In this document: piece after piece, positions 62,501 through 64,000 of the stretch | How positions within the stretch are numbered: position 1 is the stretch's first letter | Layout: each line of letters opens with the position of its first letter | Assembly: GCF_000230555.1 (NCBI RefSeq) | Contig: NC_016078.1 | Location: forward strand, 620,001-684,000 | Length of the DNA stretch: 64,000 bases | Reading direction: 5' to 3' | Source of the DNA: Pelagibacterium halotolerans B2 | Lineage (GTDB): Bacteria > Pseudomonadota > Alphaproteobacteria > Rhizobiales > Devosiaceae | The notes under the pieces: generated by a model | Told to the model about the DNA's origin: nothing | Databases searched by the model: none | What the model saw: the letters and a program-made list of their open reading frames with translations, nothing else | Program-made: the position numbers and the translations under genes

Positions 62501-62923
62501 CGCCGTCACCAGCGCGCCACCCACCTGGCCGATCAGCCCGGCGATCTGTGTGCCGAAGCCCAGACCCGTCGCCCAGCTCCCGATCATCGGCGCCGCCCAG
62601 AATTGCCCGATCGCAGCGGCCGCCACGCTCACCGCGATCAGCAGCACATCGCGCAGCGCGTCGCCGGCCGGCGCCAGGCGGATCATCACCCGCACGCCGG
62701 CGCGCGGCCTGATCCGGTGCCAGTGGGCACGGGCCGACACCAGCGTTTCTCCTGCGTTGGACACCAGCCATACCCGCGCCCGCTCCAGCGCTGCCCTGGT
62801 TGCGCCCGGCAGAACGGTTGAGACGATCTCGGCGATCGTCAGCCCCTCGGGCACCGAGATATCGACCCGGCCCAGCTCCGGCCCAAGCCCGCCAATACCG
62901 GAAACGGAAATCAGTTCACTCAT
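59558..62923 (-). CDS. Phage tail tip protein (host specificity J/TipJ-like)
   Basis: A 1121-residue protein. It has a ubiquitin-like N-terminal part, hydrophobic glycine-rich helices (about residues 95-160), the TipJ-like core (SNPDGVVPSLLGEHRVAPVYA, YEIREGLAGDDPVSIYPSQVIEENLGVEL), and C-terminal fibronectin-like and carbohydrate-binding-like segments. In lambda the J protein makes the tail tip and contacts the receptor. The NlpC/P60 stop overlaps its start by eight bases, the standard order of tail-tip genes. Confidence 0.87.
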   Translation of the reverse strand: MSELISVSGIGGLGPELGRVDISVPEGLTIAEIVSTVLPGATRAALERARVWLVSNAGETLVSARAHWHRIRPRAGVRVMIRLAPAGDALRDVLLIAVSVAAAAIGQFWAAPMIGSWATGLGFGTQIAGLIGQVGGALVTAGLTLAGGYLVNMLIPPAQQSGQQSERPLFSISGWRNRSNPDGVVPSLLGEHRVAPVYAAPSYTEVVGDNHYIRSLFTFGYGRVSISDLKIGETPISQFSDIDYEIREGLAGDDPVSIYPSQVIEENLGVELRRDRIRNAAGDITGTGPETPIVRYTASDAEEACVVLQFPSGLIAYETEGNNAGDPKSRTVSIRIEQRPASGGSWATVRTMDIKAKKREGFFRAHRWTLPSRGRWQIRVTRVTHEPTVASVADRSVWAVLQSFRPEYPLNFDKPLCLVAMRVRATYQLNSVLDTFNAMATRHILDWDHETESWVTRPTRNPAAMFRHILQGPEAAFPEPDSSIDLEALQEWHDYCRSKGLKYDRNRDFDGSQWDALAEVAAAGRAGPRYDGTKWSVIVDRPRDLVVAHVNDRNARDFSWMRNYVEPPHAFRVRFLDEGADYQQRERVVRWPGYVGDITVTEDLPMPGKTDPDEIWREARRRQYEVIHRPDTFSCVQDGAVRTATRGDLVKASFETLSRTLISLRVSEARERVLTLDGYVEMTAPNTYAVRFMRQIGEGDSATFESVLRSVEFFEGLTDTIILPGDGPLPEAGDLLQFGLAGQESIDLILAGTQSGDQMTSVLAMLAAAPIIDDLTDAEVPPAWDGRAGSDAGAVIAVPAVPEIVGIETLYVDDIASGLSVLIEPGGSVVAVATYTLQHRLSGSGVWTIVAGIPGGDGGVDLLGYAAGDIVELQVLATSPDGYSSAYSASVFGEVASPEPAPDPIPSATVVGGMGAAFINYSTPAGPNFASVKIYRNVVDDFGSSALVATLSGAPLSSYSHVDGDGTKVSLIANGGFASDADWSEGDGWAIAGGVATKTPGVASQIEQALALTEARSYRFAFDLLDVSAGDVTPALVGGTDVDGAPIGTDGQVLGSLVAGSANTGFAIKADADFEGTIDNVIVYEQGLTSLAQGNTFYWITAANAEGRESAPLALGDVTII

Positions 62924-63353
62924 GCCCGGCCCTTTCCGCCATCTCCCGATGGCGCCAGATGCCCGTCACGCGGTTGGCATACGGCCCGCCCGAATAGGCT
63001 TCGATGCAGGCCGGCTTATCTGATGTCACATGCAACATCCGGCAAGGTGCCACGACGATCCCGATGTGACTTTCCAGCGTCCCGCGACGAACCGTGATCA
63101 GGTCGAAATCACGAGCGGCGGTAATGTCCTCCTTGTCCCCGACCTTCCGCCAGTCACCCTTGGCGCCGTCGATCAGCCCGGCGATTTCCCGGCGCTCTTC
63201 AGTGGACCCATAGCCGTCCGCATAGCTGGGCAGGTCGATGCCGAGCATCTCGGCGTAGACCAGCCAGACCAGGCCCCAGCAATCGAGCCCATCGCGCGAT
63301 CGCCCGAGGTCGGCATAAGGCAGGCCGATATAGGAAGCGCTCCAGTGCATCAT
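62916..63353 (-). CDS. Phage NlpC/P60-type tail hydrolase
   Basis: A 145-residue protein with the NlpC/P60 cysteine-peptidase fold: catalytic Cys in GLDCWGLVWLVYAE, His in ESHIGIVV and a polar third residue near MLHVTSD. Lambda K-type tail proteins of this family cut peptidoglycan during DNA injection or help tail assembly. The start overlaps the upstream gene's stop by four bases (ATGA). Confidence 0.9.
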   Translation of the reverse strand: MMHWSASYIGLPYADLGRSRDGLDCWGLVWLVYAEMLGIDLPSYADGYGSTEERREIAGLIDGAKGDWRKVGDKEDITAARDFDLITVRRGTLESHIGIVVAPCRMLHVTSDKPACIEAYSGGPYANRVTGIWRHREMAERAGHE

Positions 63354-63883
63354 GGGTGCTGCCCCGGAAACCGCTCGCGCGTCATCCGCCCGGCCGGCCA
63401 CGGCTCGGCGGTGATCGGCTCGCGGGTGATCGAGAGCGTGATCGCGTCGCCATTGCCCTCGGCCGACACCATGCGGAAATGGTGCCACTCCATCTCGATA
63501 ACGCTCGGGCTCGACGCCAGCACCACGGCCATGGAAACGTCCGCGCGCTTCTGGGTCGAGCGCAGCACTTCGACCAGGCGGTTGTCGATCCCTTCGAGTA
63601 CGAACCGCGCCACGGGTGGCGCCATTTCCTCGTCATCGGGAAGGATCACCGAAAGGAGAACGAACAGGAACGCCTCGTCATCGTCGCCGGGATCAGCTCC
63701 CAACCAGTCCGACCGCGTGCCATAGGAAAGCGGATCGAGGCTCAGCCGCTCGGTCGGATCGGTCGAAAGCCGCACGATCTGTTCGGTCTCGGGATGGGTG
63801 AACTGGATCAGCACGACTTCCACTTCGCTCGACGCGGCGGCGTCGTGAGCCAGGCGCGCATTGAGGGAGATTTTCCGGCTCAT
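63350..63883 (-). CDS. DUF1833-like phage tail protein
   Basis: A 177-residue protein that begins SRKISLNARLAHDAAASSEVEVVLIQFTH and continues ETEQIVRLSTDPTERLS, then LVEVLRSTQKRADVSMAVVLASSPSVIEMEW. This is the pattern of DUF1833/minor tail L-like proteins placed before the NlpC/P60 gene in tail operons. GGGAG precedes the ATG at 63883. The frame stays open upstream, but that part overlaps repeat copy C and has no family sequence. Confidence 0.82.
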   Translation of the reverse strand: MSRKISLNARLAHDAAASSEVEVVLIQFTHPETEQIVRLSTDPTERLSLDPLSYGTRSDWLGADPGDDDEAFLFVLLSVILPDDEEMAPPVARFVLEGIDNRLVEVLRSTQKRADVSMAVVLASSPSVIEMEWHHFRMVSAEGNGDAITLSITREPITAEPWPAGRMTRERFPGQHP

Positions 63884-64000
63884 CGGCGTGCTCCCAGCAA
63901 AAGTGGAACCCGGTTTTGCGGTTCGGGAGCGCGCCCGCCAAAAATCATGAGCGGGCTGACCCAACTCGGCCGCCCAGCACGCTTGAACGGCCAGCTCATG
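63880..64000 (-). CDS. Possible 3' end of an upstream phage gene (partial)
   Basis: A minus-strand frame open from the right edge ends in TGA at 63880-63882, overlapping the start of the DUF1833-like gene in the style of the tail operon. The visible peptide includes MSWPFKRAGRPSW and ends LLLGARR. Its last 15 codons run through repeat copy C. An ATG at 63999 could also be a start. Too little is visible to identify it. Confidence 0.3.
   Translation of the reverse strand, partial: MSWPFKRAGRPSWVSPLMIFGGRAPEPQNRVPLLLGARR
63894..63934. repeat. Dispersed TAGAGC repeat, partial inverted copy C
   Basis: CCAGCAAAAGTGGAAC followed by GGTTTTGCGGTTCGG and GAGCGCGC is the reverse complement of the right part of copies A and B, with a few changes. 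Here it lies inside the prophage region, just upstream of the DUF1833-like start. Confidence 0.75.

Overview
The window looks like chromosome from a high-GC alphaproteobacterium of the order Hyphomicrobiales. The curli chaperone CsgH, a dmeRF metal-efflux pair, ytfQRT/yjfF sugar transport and the typical Rhizobiales palindromic intergenic repeats all point there. A bacterial voltage-gated sodium channel, a sodium:alanine symporter and three sugar/PQQ-type dehydrogenases would suit a marine or halotolerant member such as Devosiaceae/Pelagibacterium. That genus-level guess is inference only.

Layout. 1-5 kb: the end of a UvrA-like ABC ATPase, then a curli-type module (two curlin-repeat proteins, a CsgH-like chaperone and a coiled-coil membrane protein). 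5-12.3 kb: a TrkH potassium channel, an ArsR/SRPBCC pair plus a lone SRPBCC protein, an AAC(3)-like acetyltransferase, a Tat-exported lytic transglycosylase, a GAF-GGDEF protein and a hemolysin III-type protein. 12.3-25 kb: an ABC exporter, an EamA permease, ilvD, two beta-propeller sugar dehydrogenases (one fused to cytochrome c), and a PreP-like M16 protease followed by a YjbR protein. 25-31 kb: a VOC protein, a translationally coupled GST-ArsR-SRPBCC operon with twin operators, an AGCS symporter, UspA, DUF5996 and an acetyltransferase. 31-36 kb: a galactofuranose-type ABC importer. 36.4-38.3 kb: a copper-handling operon (YcnI-PCuAC fusion and Sco). 38.5-45.2 kb: an MFS transporter, an alpha/beta hydrolase divergent from dmeRF, ilvA, and a toxin-antitoxin pair coupled to a TlpA thioredoxin. 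45.3-48.4 kb: a His-rich periplasmic protein with an FtsX/MacB-type ABC transporter and a Tat-exported CxxC protein, probably a metal (zinc) system. 48.5-56.3 kb: alkaline phosphatase behind a Pho box, a BacNav channel, an ArsR/NIPSNAP/ABM divergon, membrane glucose dehydrogenase and an M23 peptidase. 56.6-64 kb: a small FNR-box-controlled membrane protein, then a prophage tail-tip module (tail spike, TipJ-like protein, NlpC/P60, DUF1833-like) that runs off the right edge.

Regulation is unusually readable here. Clear inverted repeats sit in front of three ArsR-type genes, dmeR, the toxin-antitoxin pair, ytfQ and between ilvD and its divergent neighbour; phased Pho repeats precede the phosphatase and an FNR-type box precedes a 46-codon gene. 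Several dispersed repeat families occupy the intergenic gaps, and one (TAGAGC...GCTCTA) supplies stop codons to two unrelated genes. No tRNA, rRNA, CRISPR array or insertion sequence was recognised. Function assignments rest on motif recognition by eye, without database searches.
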